Below are positions 9,073 to 18,063 of a stretch of 64,000 nucleotides of DNA, piece after piece. This stretch comes from Cupriavidus pauculus. Its GTDB lineage: Bacteria; Pseudomonadota; Gammaproteobacteria; Burkholderiales; Burkholderiaceae. The first letter of the stretch is position 1. Each line of letters starts with the position of its first letter. The translations under genes were made by a program, and so were the position numbers. Under the pieces are notes generated by a model. That model saw nothing but the letters and a program-made list of their open reading frames with translations, was not told the DNA's origin and searched no databases. The stretch is taken from the NCBI RefSeq assembly GCF_003854935.1, contig NZ_CP033971.1, positions 186,001 through 250,000 on the forward strand, given 5' to 3'.

Positions 9073-10254
9073 TTACATCGTTTCCGCGAACAACTCGCGG
9101 CCGATCAGCATGCGACGGATTTCGGACGTACCGGCGCCGATCTCGTACAGCTTGGCGTCGCGCCACAGCCGGCCCACCGGGTACTCGTTGATGTAGCCGT
9201 TGCCGCCCAGGATCTGCACCGATTCGCCGGCCATCCACGTGGCCTTCTCGGCCGTGTAGAGGATCACCGCGGCACAGTCCTTGCGCACCTGGCGCACGTG
9301 GTCGGTGCCCAGCGCGTCGAGGTTCTTGCCCACGGTGTACAGGTAGCTGCGGGCCGCCTGCAGCGTGGTGTACATATCGGCCACCTTGCCCTGGATGAGC
9401 TGGAATTCGCCGATGCTCTGGCCGAACTGCTTGCGGTCGTGGATGTACGGCGTCACCACGTCCATGCACGCCTGCATGATGCCGACCGGGCCGCCCGACA
9501 GCACGGCGCGCTCGTAGTCCAGCCCGCTCATCAGCACCTTGGCGCCGCCGTTTTCGGCCCCCAGAATGTTCTCGACCGGCACCTCGACGTCCTGGAACAC
9601 CAGTTCGCCCGTGTGCGAGCCGCGCATGCCGAGCTTGTCCAGCTTCTGCGCCACCGAGAACCCCTTCATGCCCTTCTCGACGATGAAAGCGGTCATGCCG
9701 CGCGCGCCCAGGTCTGGCTCGGTCTTGGCGTAGACCACCAGCACGTCGCAGTCCGGGCCGTTGGTGATCCACATCTTGGTGCCGTTCAGCACGTAGCGGT
9801 CGCCCTTGAGATCGGCGCGCAGCTTCATGCTGACCACGTCGGACCCGGCGTTCGGCTCGCTCATCGCCAGCGCGCCGATCCAGTCGCCCGACACCAGCTT
9901 CGGCAGGTACTTCGCCTTCTGCGCGGCCGTGCCATTGCGGTGGATCTGGTTCACGCAGAGGTTGGAGTGCGCGCCGTACGACAGCCCGACCGATGCCGAC
10001 GCGCGGCTGATCTCCTCCATCGCGATCATGTGCGCCAGGTAGCCCATGTTGGCGCCGCCGTATTCCTCGGCCACGGTGATGCCCAGCACGCCGAGGTCGC
10101 CCATCTTCTTCCAGGCGTCCATCGGGAACTGGTCGGTCCGGTCGATCTCGCCGGCGCGCGGCGCCAGCTCGGCCTGCGCCCAGTTGCGCACCGATTCGCG
10201 CAGCATCTCGATGTCTTCGCCGAGGTGGAATTTCAGGCCGGGGAGTTCATACAT
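9073..10254 (-). CDS. ivd: Isovaleryl-CoA dehydrogenase
   Basis: A flavin acyl-CoA dehydrogenase of 393 residues that oxidises isovaleryl-CoA to 3-methylcrotonyl-CoA and passes electrons to ETF. It shows [34 protein letters not shown], the flavin-contacting [18 protein letters not shown], the active-site region [19 protein letters not shown] (Glu in this stretch, as in isovaleryl-CoA dehydrogenases) and [20 protein letters not shown]. The start at 10254 was preferred over an upstream in-frame ATG because GGAGA sits just before it and the N-terminus is then family-like. It is the first gene of the ivd-mccB-mccA operon. A gene for methylglutaconyl-CoA hydratase, expected in such clusters, is missing from the window. 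Confidence 0.95.
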   Translation of the reverse strand: MYELPGLKFHLGEDIEMLRESVRNWAQAELAPRAGEIDRTDQFPMDAWKKMGDLGVLGITVAEEYGGANMGYLAHMIAMEEISRASASVGLSYGAHSNLCVNQIHRNGTAAQKAKYLPKLVSGDWIGALAMSEPNAGSDVVSMKLRADLKGDRYVLNGTKMWITNGPDCDVLVVYAKTEPDLGARGMTAFIVEKGMKGFSVAQKLDKLGMRGSHTGELVFQDVEVPVENILGAENGGAKVLMSGLDYERAVLSGGPVGIMQACMDVVTPYIHDRKQFGQSIGEFQLIQGKVADMYTTLQAARSYLYTVGKNLDALGTDHVRQVRKDCAAVILYTAEKATWMAGESVQILGGNGYINEYPVGRLWRDAKLYEIGAGTSEIRRMLIGRELFAETM

Positions 10255-10336
10255 GGTGGGGTCTCCAGTTCTATTTCGCATCCAGTATGGATATCCGGAT
10301 AACGTTGTATCGAGTCTATGAGGGGTGTACGTTATT

Positions 10337-10365
10337 GAAAAATCATCAATTCAGACTTCTGGTAT
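10337..10365. promoter_or_regulatory. Putative regulator-binding site upstream of ivd, shared with the LysR/IFOR promoter
   Basis: These 29 bases match 15401-15429 at 23 positions, sharing the core AATTCAGAC preceded by AAAATCA. The copy lies in the 131-base gap between mvaB and ivd. A perfect TATCCGGATA palindrome (10292-10301) lies between it and the ivd start. The repeat of the same element in front of two operons suggests one regulator, most likely the LysR protein at 15447, but that is inference. Confidence 0.45.
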
Positions 10366-10385
10366 CCGGTGAGCGCATACCGGTT

Positions 10386-11309
10386 TCAACTTGCTGTGCT
10401 CGATCGCAGCGCGCGGGCCACCTTCGACGCTGCTGGTCGGCCCAGATACGAAGAGATGAACTGACCGGCAGCAAGCAGCGGCGCCATATCGACACCGGTT
10501 TCCACGCCGAGCGCGTCGAGCAGGTAGATCACGTCCTCCGTGGCGACATTGCCGGAAGCGCCTTGCGCATAGGGACAGCCGCCGAGTCCTGCCACTGACG
10601 AGTCGAAAGCAGCCATCCCAAGTTGAAGCGAGGCGTGGACATTGGCGATCGCCATGCCATAAGTGTCATGGAAGTGACCAGCCAGTTTTTCCATCGGCAC
10701 ACGCCTGGCCACCTGCTGCAACATGCGCTGCACCTTCACCGGCGTTCCCACGCCGATGGTGTCGCCCAAAGACACCTCGTAGCATCCCATCTCGATCAGG
10801 GCACCGGCCACGCTGGCAACGTTCTCGATGGGTACATTGCCGTCATAGGGGCAGCCCACCACGCATGACACATATCCTCGCACCGGCACGCCATCCGCTT
10901 GTGCAGCGGCCAGCACCGGTTCAAAACGCGCGAGACTCTCGGCAATCGAACAATTGATGTTCCTCTGCGAGAAGGCCTCAGAGGCCGCAGCGAAGATGGC
11001 CACCTCATCGGCGCCGCCATTCCGTGCTGCCTCGTAGCCTTTCATGTTTGGTGTAAGCGCTGCATAGCGGACGCCGGGCTTTCGAACGATGCCTCGCAAC
11101 ACGTCTGCGTTGTCAGCCATCTGCGGCACCCACTTTGGCGAAACGAAGGCGGTCGCTTCGATCGCCGCGAGGCCTGCATTGGCCAGTCGCTCGATCAACG
11201 CGATCTTCACGTTTGCGGGTACGAGCTTTTTCTCGTTCTGCAAGCCATCTCGGGGACCCACTTCAACGATCTTCACCGTCCGGGGGATGCCGCCATCAAA
11301 ATGTTCCAT
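10386..11309 (-). CDS. mvaB: Hydroxymethylglutaryl-CoA lyase
   Basis: A protein of 307 residues that splits HMG-CoA into acetyl-CoA and acetoacetate, the final step of leucine degradation. It has the DRE-TIM barrel signatures: VEVGPRDGLQNEKK with the Arg-Asp pair, the metal-binding HFHDTYGMA, and the C-terminal loop GLGGCPYAQGASGNVATED with its catalytic Cys. The ATG at 11309 has AGGAG five bases upstream and was chosen over a GTG at 11315. It lies upstream of ivd in the same direction, separated by a regulatory gap, so it could share or feed the same transcript. Third-position GC is lower than in ivd-mccB, suggesting a different origin from its neighbour. Confidence 0.95.
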   Translation of the reverse strand: MEHFDGGIPRTVKIVEVGPRDGLQNEKKLVPANVKIALIERLANAGLAAIEATAFVSPKWVPQMADNADVLRGIVRKPGVRYAALTPNMKGYEAARNGGADEVAIFAAASEAFSQRNINCSIAESLARFEPVLAAAQADGVPVRGYVSCVVGCPYDGNVPIENVASVAGALIEMGCYEVSLGDTIGVGTPVKVQRMLQQVARRVPMEKLAGHFHDTYGMAIANVHASLQLGMAAFDSSVAGLGGCPYAQGASGNVATEDVIYLLDALGVETGVDMAPLLAAGQFISSYLGRPAASKVARALRSSTAS

Positions 11310-11338
11310 GCTCACTCCTGTTCCTCACCAAGAACGCT

Positions 11339-11722
11339 TCATGCTGCTACCGAGACCTGCGGCTGGCCACCGCTGCCGTCATGGCGTTCGCGGCAGGCCG
11401 GAGCCCCGAATCTGTTGGCCGGCTTTCCCGTCCGGCTGCATCGGTGTCGCACTGCCCAGTACACGCCGCGACAGTGGAGGTTGTCCTGTCCCAGCACCTC
11501 CTTGGCCCAGTTGAGCAGCGCGTCGTCCGGATACCACTGCAACTCAGCCGCACTCCCGAGAACGACAGCCACTTCGGTCGCCGATCGCGTAAGCAATGCA
11601 CTGACCAGCAACGAACCCAATGCGTGCTCCAGCATGTCCGTGTTCCCGTTGGCTGACCGCGTTTCACGCCGAAGTCGCCCGGCTGAGGCGCGTATCAGGT
11701 GGAGAAGCTGCGTGGTATCCAT
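11339..11722 (-). CDS. Hypothetical protein, 127 residues
   Basis: A small open frame between mvaB and the large oxidoreductase gene, nine bases after the latter, with AGGA before its ATG. The first 80 residues look like a helical soluble domain (MDTTQLLHLIRASAGRLRRE, then LEHALGSLLVSALLTRSATE and WYPDDALLNWAKEVLGQ); the last 40 residues are basic and low-complexity. No known family was recognised. The C-terminal part could be a frameshifted or read-through tail. Its position in the operon suggests co-expression with the oxidoreductase and mvaB. Confidence 0.45.
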   Translation of the reverse strand: MDTTQLLHLIRASAGRLRRETRSANGNTDMLEHALGSLLVSALLTRSATEVAVVLGSAAELQWYPDDALLNWAKEVLGQDNLHCRGVYWAVRHRCSRTGKPANRFGAPACRERHDGSGGQPQVSVAA

Positions 11723-11731
11723 GCGGGTGTC

Positions 11732-14700
11732 CTACGCGACACCGGTGACCATGGCATCTGTCGTCTCGGATAGCCCGCCAGTCCGATAGGCCGCCATCAG
11801 TTCAGCGCGCCTTGTCGCCACACGCGCGATCGACGCCTCTTTTACGTGCCCGTAGCCCCGGATATCGTCGGGAAGGCTGGCGAGATCGATTGCCACGCTC
11901 AGACGCTCTGCGGTCAAGGTGCGCGCAAACTCTTCAACCAGTGCGAAGTACTCCGCCACCAACGCGCGTTCCACGCGGCGCTCTTCCGTTCGGCCGAATG
12001 GATCGAACGCCGTACCGCGCAGGCCCTTGAGCTTTGCCAGCAACTTGAACACCGTCATCATGTGCGGACCGAATCGGCGCTTCTTCGGCGTGCCCGGTTC
12101 GCGTCCCGCGAGGCTCGGAGGCGCCAGCCAGAAGTTGATCTGATAGTCGCGGCCGGGCTCGCCCTCGAACTGCGTACGCAGCTTCTCGAGGAAGGCAGGA
12201 TCGGCGTGAAGCCGCGCCACTTCGTACTCGTCCTTGTAGGCCATCAGCTTGGCGAGATGCTTCGCCACCGCTTCGGTCAGAGGGCGCTTTCTGTCGGGGC
12301 CGGCGATTGCATCTTCAGCCGCACGTACCCTGGTAACGGCGTCGGAGTACCGCTTCGCATAGGCAGCGTTCTGATAGTCGGTCAACAGCGCTGCGCGGTG
12401 GCGGATCGTGCTGTCTAGCGTTTCCGGCATGGCGACCACCTTCTGACCGGTGGTGTCCTTGCCAAGCATCGCCTGCACCGTCTCCTCGCCAAGGTGCGCC
12501 AGCGCGCGGCCCCATGTGAAGGCCTGCTTGTTGCGCTCGACGGACACACCGTTCAGTTCGATGGCCCTTGTCAGGCTTTCCAGCGACAGCGGCACCCAGC
12601 CCTGCTGCCACGCATAGCCGAGCAGCAGCGGATTCGAATAGATCGCATCGCCGAGCAGTTTCAGCGCCCAGGCGTTCGCGTCGAGGAATTGACAGGCTTC
12701 GCCCACGCTGGCGCGGATGTCGTTCTCCGCGGACGTACCGGGAAACGACCACTTGGGATTGGCCAGAAACTCCGCGGTAGGCATCTGCGCGCTGTTGATC
12801 GCGGCAGCCGTGCGGCCGTTCTGCACCTTGGACAGCACCTCGGCGGAAGCCGAGACAATGGCATCGCAACCGATGACGAGCCGCGCTTCGCCGGTGGCAA
12901 TGCGGGTGGCGTGCAGCGCTTCTGGCGAGGGCGCCAGTTGGACGTGGCTCAGCACTGCACCACCTTTCTGGGCGAGTCCGGCCATGTCCAGCACGGTGAC
13001 GCCCTTCCGTTCGAGATGCGCCGCCATGCCCAGCAGCCCGCCGATCGTGACCACGCCGGTGCCACCGATCCCTGTGACAAGGATGCCATAGTGGCTTTCA
13101 AGCGGCGCAAAGGACGGCAATGGCAGTGTGGCCTCGAGTCCGGTTCCGTCCTTCCCGCCCTGGGCTGCCGGCTTGCGCACCTGCGCGCCTTCTGCCGTGA
13201 CAAAGCTCGGGCAGAAACCGTTGACGCACGAAAAGTCCTTGTTGCACGACGACTGGTTGATGACGCGCTTCGTGCCCAGCGGCGTCGCCAGCGGCTCCAC
13301 GGACAGGCAGTTCGACTTGACCGAGCAGTCGCCGCAGCCTTCGCACACGGCGTCGTTGATGAAGGCGCGGCGCGCGGGATCGGGATACTTTCCCTGCTTT
13401 CGACGGCGCCGCTTCTCCGTGGCGCAGGTCTGGTCGTAGATCAGGATCGTCGCGCCTTCTATTTCACGCAGCCGCTTCTGCACGGCATCGAGTTCATCGC
13501 GATGATGCACGGTCACGCCCGCAGCTAGCGCATCGGTCTTTGCGTACTTCTCCGGCTCGTCGGTGACGATCACGATGTCGCGCACGCCTTCGGCCTTCAC
13601 CTGGTGCGTGATCTGTGGCACGGTCAGCACGCCGTCCACCGGCTGCCCGCCCGTCATGGCAACGGCATCGTTGAACAGGATCTTGTAGGTGATGTTCACC
13701 TTCGCCGCTACGGATGCGCGTATTGCCAGCAGGCCCGAATGGAAATACGTGCCATCGCCAAGATTCACGAAGACATGCTTCTCGTCGGTGAACGGCGTCT
13801 GGCCTATCCATGCCACGCCCTCGCCGCCCATCTGGCTGAACGTATCGGTATTGCGGTCCATCCACATCGCCATATAGTGGCAGCCGATACCTGCGAGCGC
13901 GCGCGAGCCCTCGGGCACGCGGGTCGACGTGTTGTGCGGGCAACCCGAACAGAACCACGGCTTGCGCTCCACGGAAAGGCGCGGCTTGGCGGCTTCGCGC
14001 TCCTTCTCTTCGATCAGCGCCACACGGGCGCCAATGCGGCTGCGAACGTCAGCAGGCAGATCGAATGTGTCCAGACGCCTGGCGATGGCTTTCGCGATCA
14101 GTGCTGGCGACAACTCGTAGTGCGCAGGCAGCAGATACTGTCCCTGCGGCACCGACCATTCGCCGCCCTGGTTGCCACGCTCGTCGAACTTTCCGAACAC
14201 CTTTGGCCGCACGTCCTCGCGCCAGTTGTAAAGCTCTTCCTTCAGCGCGTATTCGAGAATCTGCCGCTTCTCTTCCACGACGAGGATCTCTTCGAGCCCT
14301 GTTGCGAACTCGCGAGCGTCCTGCGCATCGAGCGGCCACACGCATCCGACCTTGAACAGCCGGATGCCGAGTCCCTTGCAGGTTTCATCGTCCAGACCGA
14401 GATCGCGCAGTGCCTGCCGCACGTCGAGATAGGCCTTGCCGGCGGCCATGATGCCGAAACGCGGCTTATCCGAATCGAGCACGATGCGGTTGAGCTTGTT
14501 GGCACGGATGTAGGCCAATGCGGCATATAGCTTGTGGTCGAGCAGCCGGGCTTCTTGTGCGAGGGGTGAATCGGGCCACCGGATGTTCAATCCTTCGGCC
14601 GGCACCTGGAAATCGGTCGGGATCTGCACCTGCACGCGATCCGGATCGATCTCGACCGACGAGGTGGATTCGACCACATCGGTCACGCACTTCATCGCGA

Positions 14701-15331
14701 CCCATAGGCCGGAGTAGCGGCTCATCGCCCAGCCGTGCAGGCCGTAGTCGAGATACTCCTGCACGTTCGACGGATACAGGACTGGGATGCCCGCCGACAG
14801 CAGCACATGCTCGGACTGATGCGCGACCGACGAGGACTTCGCCGCATGGTCGTCACCGGCCAGAACCAGCACACCGCCATGCTGCGCCGAGCCGGCTGCA
14901 TTGCCGTGCTTGAGCACATCCATCGAGCGGTCGACGCCCGGACCCTTGCCGTACCACATGGCAAACACGCCGTCCCGGTTTGCTTTTGGAAAGAGATTGA
15001 TCTGCTGCGTGCCCCACACCGCCGTGGCAGCCAGATCCTCGTTGACGCCTGCCTGGAAGACCACGTCGCTGGCGGCGAGATGCTTTTTCGCCTTCCACAG
15101 CGCCATGTCCAGTGCACCGAGCGGCGAGCCCCGGTAGCCGGATACGAACCCTGCCGTATTGAGTCCGGCCGCCGCATCGCGCGCCTTCTGCAGCAGCGGC
15201 AGGCGCACCAGTGCTTGTGTGCCGCTCATGTACACGCGCCCCTTCGACAACGTGTACTTGTCGTCAATGGTGGTGGACGCAAGCGCATCGGCAAATGCTT
15301 GTTGGGATTGTGGGGTAAGCGGACTATTCAC
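11732..15331 (-). CDS. Fused indolepyruvate/2-oxoacid ferredoxin oxidoreductase
   Basis: A 1199-residue single-chain enzyme combining the parts that are separate IorA and IorB subunits in archaea. The N-terminal pyrimidine-binding part (GFVSGYRGSPLGALDMALW) is followed by a middle domain, then the thiamine-diphosphate domain with FCSGCPHNTSTRVPEGSRA and GLGDGTYF-like VNLGDGTYFHSG. A Cys-rich stretch (CEGCGDCSVKSNC) suits an iron-sulphur cluster, and the C-terminal gamma-type domain starts VTGIGGTGVVTIGGLLGMAA. The family oxidatively decarboxylates aryl or branched 2-oxoacids to acyl-CoA with ferredoxin. The start is GTG at 15331 with CTGGAGA upstream. Its divergent LysR neighbour and nearby leucine genes suggest aromatic or branched 2-oxoacid use. 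Confidence 0.92.
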   Translation of the reverse strand: MNSPLTPQSQQAFADALASTTIDDKYTLSKGRVYMSGTQALVRLPLLQKARDAAAGLNTAGFVSGYRGSPLGALDMALWKAKKHLAASDVVFQAGVNEDLAATAVWGTQQINLFPKANRDGVFAMWYGKGPGVDRSMDVLKHGNAAGSAQHGGVLVLAGDDHAAKSSSVAHQSEHVLLSAGIPVLYPSNVQEYLDYGLHGWAMSRYSGLWVAMKCVTDVVESTSSVEIDPDRVQVQIPTDFQVPAEGLNIRWPDSPLAQEARLLDHKLYAALAYIRANKLNRIVLDSDKPRFGIMAAGKAYLDVRQALRDLGLDDETCKGLGIRLFKVGCVWPLDAQDAREFATGLEEILVVEEKRQILEYALKEELYNWREDVRPKVFGKFDERGNQGGEWSVPQGQYLLPAHYELSPALIAKAIARRLDTFDLPADVRSRIGARVALIEEKEREAAKPRLSVERKPWFCSGCPHNTSTRVPEGSRALAGIGCHYMAMWMDRNTDTFSQMGGEGVAWIGQTPFTDEKHVFVNLGDGTYFHSGLLAIRASVAAKVNITYKILFNDAVAMTGGQPVDGVLTVPQITHQVKAEGVRDIVIVTDEPEKYAKTDALAAGVTVHHRDELDAVQKRLREIEGATILIYDQTCATEKRRRRKQGKYPDPARRAFINDAVCEGCGDCSVKSNCLSVEPLATPLGTKRVINQSSCNKDFSCVNGFCPSFVTAEGAQVRKPAAQGGKDGTGLEATLPLPSFAPLESHYGILVTGIGGTGVVTIGGLLGMAAHLERKGVTVLDMAGLAQKGGAVLSHVQLAPSPEALHATRIATGEARLVIGCDAIVSASAEVLSKVQNGRTAAAINSAQMPTAEFLANPKWSFPGTSAENDIRASVGEACQFLDANAWALKLLGDAIYSNPLLLGYAWQQGWVPLSLESLTRAIELNGVSVERNKQAFTWGRALAHLGEETVQAMLGKDTTGQKVVAMPETLDSTIRHRAALLTDYQNAAYAKRYSDAVTRVRAAEDAIAGPDRKRPLTEAVAKHLAKLMAYKDEYEVARLHADPAFLEKLRTQFEGEPGRDYQINFWLAPPSLAGREPGTPKKRRFGPHMMTVFKLLAKLKGLRGTAFDPFGRTEERRVERALVAEYFALVEEFARTLTAERLSVAIDLASLPDDIRGYGHVKEASIARVATRRAELMAAYRTGGLSETTDAMVTGVA

Positions 15332-15400
15332 GGCGTAGTCTCCAGGGCGATGCGCCCTTCTCTATAGGTTTGCCCCAGTGTATGGATCCACCCAGCGATC

Positions 15401-15429
15401 GTAAAATCACGAATTCAGACACCTGCTAT
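15401..15429. promoter_or_regulatory. Putative LysR-binding site between IFOR gene and lysR
   Basis: This segment in the 115-base divergent spacer contains AAAATCACGAATTCAGAC and matches 10337-10365 upstream of ivd at 23 of 29 positions. Its place between a LysR gene and its divergent target is the usual location for an autoregulatory LysR site. Confidence 0.5.
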
Positions 15430-15446
15430 TTGTTTTTCGGATACCC

Positions 15447-16415
15447 ATGAGCGCACCCCAACCGAAGGCCAGCCGTAGGAAGATGCAAGGCATCGAGCGC
15501 GCGTTTCCCGCCGCAAAAGAGATCACGCTGCGGCAGATGCGCTACTTTCGTGCTGCGGCGGCAACGGGCCAGTTTTCAATGGCCGCTACCGAAGAACACG
15601 TTTCACAGTCCGCCATTACCAACGCGGTCTTGGCGCTGGAACAACTGCTTGGCGTCCGCCTGTTCGACCGCTTTCCACATGGCGTTGCGCTAACCGCAGA
15701 AGGCAACCACCTCTACCAGCACGTCACGCGCATTCTCGAATCGGTGGAGGATGCGCTGCGGCAGCCTCGCATTCGCCTGGATGCGCTGGAAGGCAGTGTC
15801 AGCATCGCCGCCACCTATACCGTTCTTGGTTATTTCCTGCCCGGCCTGCTCGCGCGTTTCCGAAACAACTATCCCAACGTAGAACTGGATCTGCGCGATC
15901 TTGATCGTCTCTCCGTCGAGGAACAGGTGCTATGCGGGAACATAGAGCTAGGCATCGTGCTGCTCTCGAACGTCGAGGAGCCTGCCAGGTTCGGACACCG
16001 CTCGCTGATCCGATCACGCCGTCAGCTCTGGGCGGCGCCAGGTCACCCGCTGCTGCTAGGGCCGCCTCCTACACTCAGGCAGATTGCCGAGTATCCCTAC
16101 ATTCTGCTCACGGTCGACGAGGGCGAGGCTTCGACGATGCGCTACTGGCAAAGCAAACGGATCGCGCCGAACGTGGGGTTCCGAACGACTTCGATGGAAG
16201 CGCTGCGCGGACTGGTCGCCCACGGATTCGGCGTGACCGTGCTCTCTGACATGGTCTTCCGGCCGTGGTCGCTCGAAGGCAAGGAGATCGAAGCCAGGCC
16301 GCTCGCTACGCCGGCACCGGATATGGAAGTGGGCGTCATCTGGCCCAAGGACACGGAACTGTCCGTGCCCGCTACCGTGTTGCGGGACTTCCTGATCTAC
16401 GCGTGCAGCCGCTAG
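15447..16415 (+). CDS. LysR-family transcriptional regulator
   Basis: A protein of 322 residues. The winged helix-turn-helix lies at about residues 25-85: ITLRQMRYFRAAAATGQFSM, SQSAITNAVLALEQLLGVRL and FDRFPHGVALTAEG. The rest is a periplasmic-binding-like effector domain (VSIAATYTVLGYFLPGLLARF at its start). The first 24 residues form an unusual basic extension before the HTH. It is transcribed away from the 1199-residue oxidoreductase gene, so it most likely controls that operon, with a small aromatic or acyl metabolite as co-inducer. The element in the spacer that recurs upstream of ivd suggests it also reaches the leucine operon. Confidence 0.9.
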   Translation: MSAPQPKASRRKMQGIERAFPAAKEITLRQMRYFRAAAATGQFSMAATEEHVSQSAITNAVLALEQLLGVRLFDRFPHGVALTAEGNHLYQHVTRILESVEDALRQPRIRLDALEGSVSIAATYTVLGYFLPGLLARFRNNYPNVELDLRDLDRLSVEEQVLCGNIELGIVLLSNVEEPARFGHRSLIRSRRQLWAAPGHPLLLGPPPTLRQIAEYPYILLTVDEGEASTMRYWQSKRIAPNVGFRTTSMEALRGLVAHGFGVTVLSDMVFRPWSLEGKEIEARPLATPAPDMEVGVIWPKDTELSVPATVLRDFLIYACSR

Positions 16416-16429
16416 TTGAACCTCACGCG

Positions 16430-16939
16430 CTATTGCTCGTGCAATGCCGCGTGGCTGAGCAACAGTCCGTCTGCATCGACATAGACATATCCGCCGGCGC
16501 GAAAGGAAATCCCGGCGATGACAACATCAGCATCCCGTTCGCCTTGTCCGTACAGACCACCCCGCACGGGTACTGCGCCGAGGGCCAGCACACCGACATC
16601 GAGCGCAGCCAGCGTATCGCAGTCGCGCACATTGCCGTTGAGAATCACACCGGCCCAGCCGTTGCCGACTCCCAACTGCGCCATCCTGTCGCCCAGTACC
16701 GCCACGCGCCGCGAGCCGCCTGCGTCGGCAACCAGCACGCGTCCGCGCCCTGGCTCCGACAGGTAGTCCCGGATGGGACCGGCATCCTCGAAGCAGGTGA
16801 CCGTCGCGATCGGGCCGTGGAACGCGCGGCGTCCTCCATATGATCGGAACGGCGATGCGTAACCTTCGACATCATCCGGCCGGCTATCAGCAAGATCGCT
16901 GGTAGAAAGAACTGCAGCGCTATCTGCTTCCATGGTCAT
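16430..16939 (-). CDS. RraA-like protein / 4-hydroxy-4-methyl-2-oxoglutarate aldolase family
   Basis: A 169-residue protein of normal family length. It has the N-terminal STSDLADSRPDDVEG segment, ADAGGSRRVAVLGDRMAQL, and GWAGVILNGNVRDCDTLAALD with the conserved Arg-Asp pair that defines the aldolase-type active site. Homologues either cleave or decarboxylate 4-carboxy-4-hydroxy-2-oxoadipate-like acids or bind RNase E, and sequence alone does not decide between these. ATG codons lie at 16939 and 16933. Only nine bases separate it from the Bug receptor gene upstream, so the pair is probably one transcript, which fits a catabolic role on a carboxylic acid better than RNase control. It converges with the plus-strand lysR gene. 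Confidence 0.82.
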   Translation of the reverse strand: MTMEADSAAVLSTSDLADSRPDDVEGYASPFRSYGGRRAFHGPIATVTCFEDAGPIRDYLSEPGRGRVLVADAGGSRRVAVLGDRMAQLGVGNGWAGVILNGNVRDCDTLAALDVGVLALGAVPVRGGLYGQGERDADVVIAGISFRAGGYVYVDADGLLLSHAALHEQ

Positions 16940-16948
16940 GTCCCATGC

Positions 16949-17929
16949 TCAGTTCAACGTCGCACCGGCCTGCTTGACGATCCTGGCGTGCTTGTCTAGT
17001 TCGGTCTTCATGAACGCGCCAGCGCTCTCCGGCGCAGCGGTCGACACAATGACGCCTTGCTGCGCGAGTTGCTCCTGCACGTCCTTATCCTGCAAGGTTG
17101 CCTTGATCTTCGACTGCAGCTGCGCAACGTTCTGGGCCTGCATGCCAGCGGGGCCGACGATGGCAAGCCACGCATCGAAGTTGTATTGCGGAAGCCCCGA
17201 TTCCGCGAGCGTCGGCACATCGGGGAGGCCGGGCACGCGCTGCGTCGTCGACACCGCGATGGCCTTGAGCTTGCCTGCCTTGACGAGCGGCAACACCGTC
17301 TGCAAGGTGAGGAAGCCGAGCTGGACCTGACCGCCGACCAGATCGGTGGTGTAATTGCCCGCGCCCTTGTAGGGTACGTGGCTGACTTCGACTTTCGCCT
17401 CGCTGGCGAACAACTGGCCTGCGAGATGGAGCACGGTGCCATTGCCCGACGAGCCGTAGTTGAACTCGCCCGGCTTGGACTTCAGCAACGCAACGAGTTC
17501 CTTCGTGTTGTTCGCGCGGACTGACGGGTTGACCACCAGCACCAGCGGAAGCGTGCCAATGACGGTGATGGGCGTAATGTCCTTCAACGCGTCGTACGGC
17601 ATGTTCTTGTAGATGAACGGGTTGATGACGTGATTCGATGAAATCAGGCCGAGCGTCGTGCCGTCCTTCGGGGCACGCACAAGCTGCTGCGTGCCCGGCA
17701 CGCCGCCCGCCCCGGGCAGGTTCTCCACCACCACCGAATGACCCAGGTTCTTGGACAGCGACTGGCTCATTGCGCGCGCGACGGCATCGGCTTGCGAGCC
17801 GGCCTGCGTCGGCACGATCAGGCGAATTGGCGTCTGCGCTTGTGCGGGAGAGATGCTGGCGGAAGCCAGTACGAGCGACGTCATTACGGCAAATGCAAGG
17901 CGCACTTGCTTCCGAAGTGGGGTGGGCAT
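16949..17929 (-). CDS. Bug-family tripartite tricarboxylate receptor
   Basis: A 326-residue periplasmic protein with an N-terminal signal peptide (basic start, FAVMTSLVLASASI, cleavage near AQAQ) and the Bug fold: IRLIVPTQAGSQADAVAR, VVVENLPGAGGVPGTQQL, YGSSGNGTVLHLAG and VSHVPYKGAG. Bug proteins capture carboxylates, amides or nicotinate-like compounds; most are orphan receptors whose transport partners (TctAB) lie elsewhere, as here. A GGAG and an AGGA lie directly before the ATG. It is the first gene of a pair with the RraA-like aldolase, which suggests an organic-acid ligand. The family is greatly expanded in Bordetella and Cupriavidus, which helps place the organism. Confidence 0.92.
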   Translation of the reverse strand: MPTPLRKQVRLAFAVMTSLVLASASISPAQAQTPIRLIVPTQAGSQADAVARAMSQSLSKNLGHSVVVENLPGAGGVPGTQQLVRAPKDGTTLGLISSNHVINPFIYKNMPYDALKDITPITVIGTLPLVLVVNPSVRANNTKELVALLKSKPGEFNYGSSGNGTVLHLAGQLFASEAKVEVSHVPYKGAGNYTTDLVGGQVQLGFLTLQTVLPLVKAGKLKAIAVSTTQRVPGLPDVPTLAESGLPQYNFDAWLAIVGPAGMQAQNVAQLQSKIKATLQDKDVQEQLAQQGVIVSTAAPESAGAFMKTELDKHARIVKQAGATLN

Positions 17930-18063
17930 TCCTGTCTCCGTCTATTGTGTGACACCGCCTCCGCGGGCGATATCTGGTTGGACGGAGTGTAGTGCGACGG
18001 CCCGCGCCAGAAGAGTGCTAATCCGGGGCACCGGCTATCGCACTCAGGCATAGCGTAGTTTCC

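Noticed and set aside
7358-10302. Plus-strand open frames of 612 and 416 codons opposite mccB and ivd
   Set aside because: They are shadows of two strongly supported native genes, without ribosome sites or domains.
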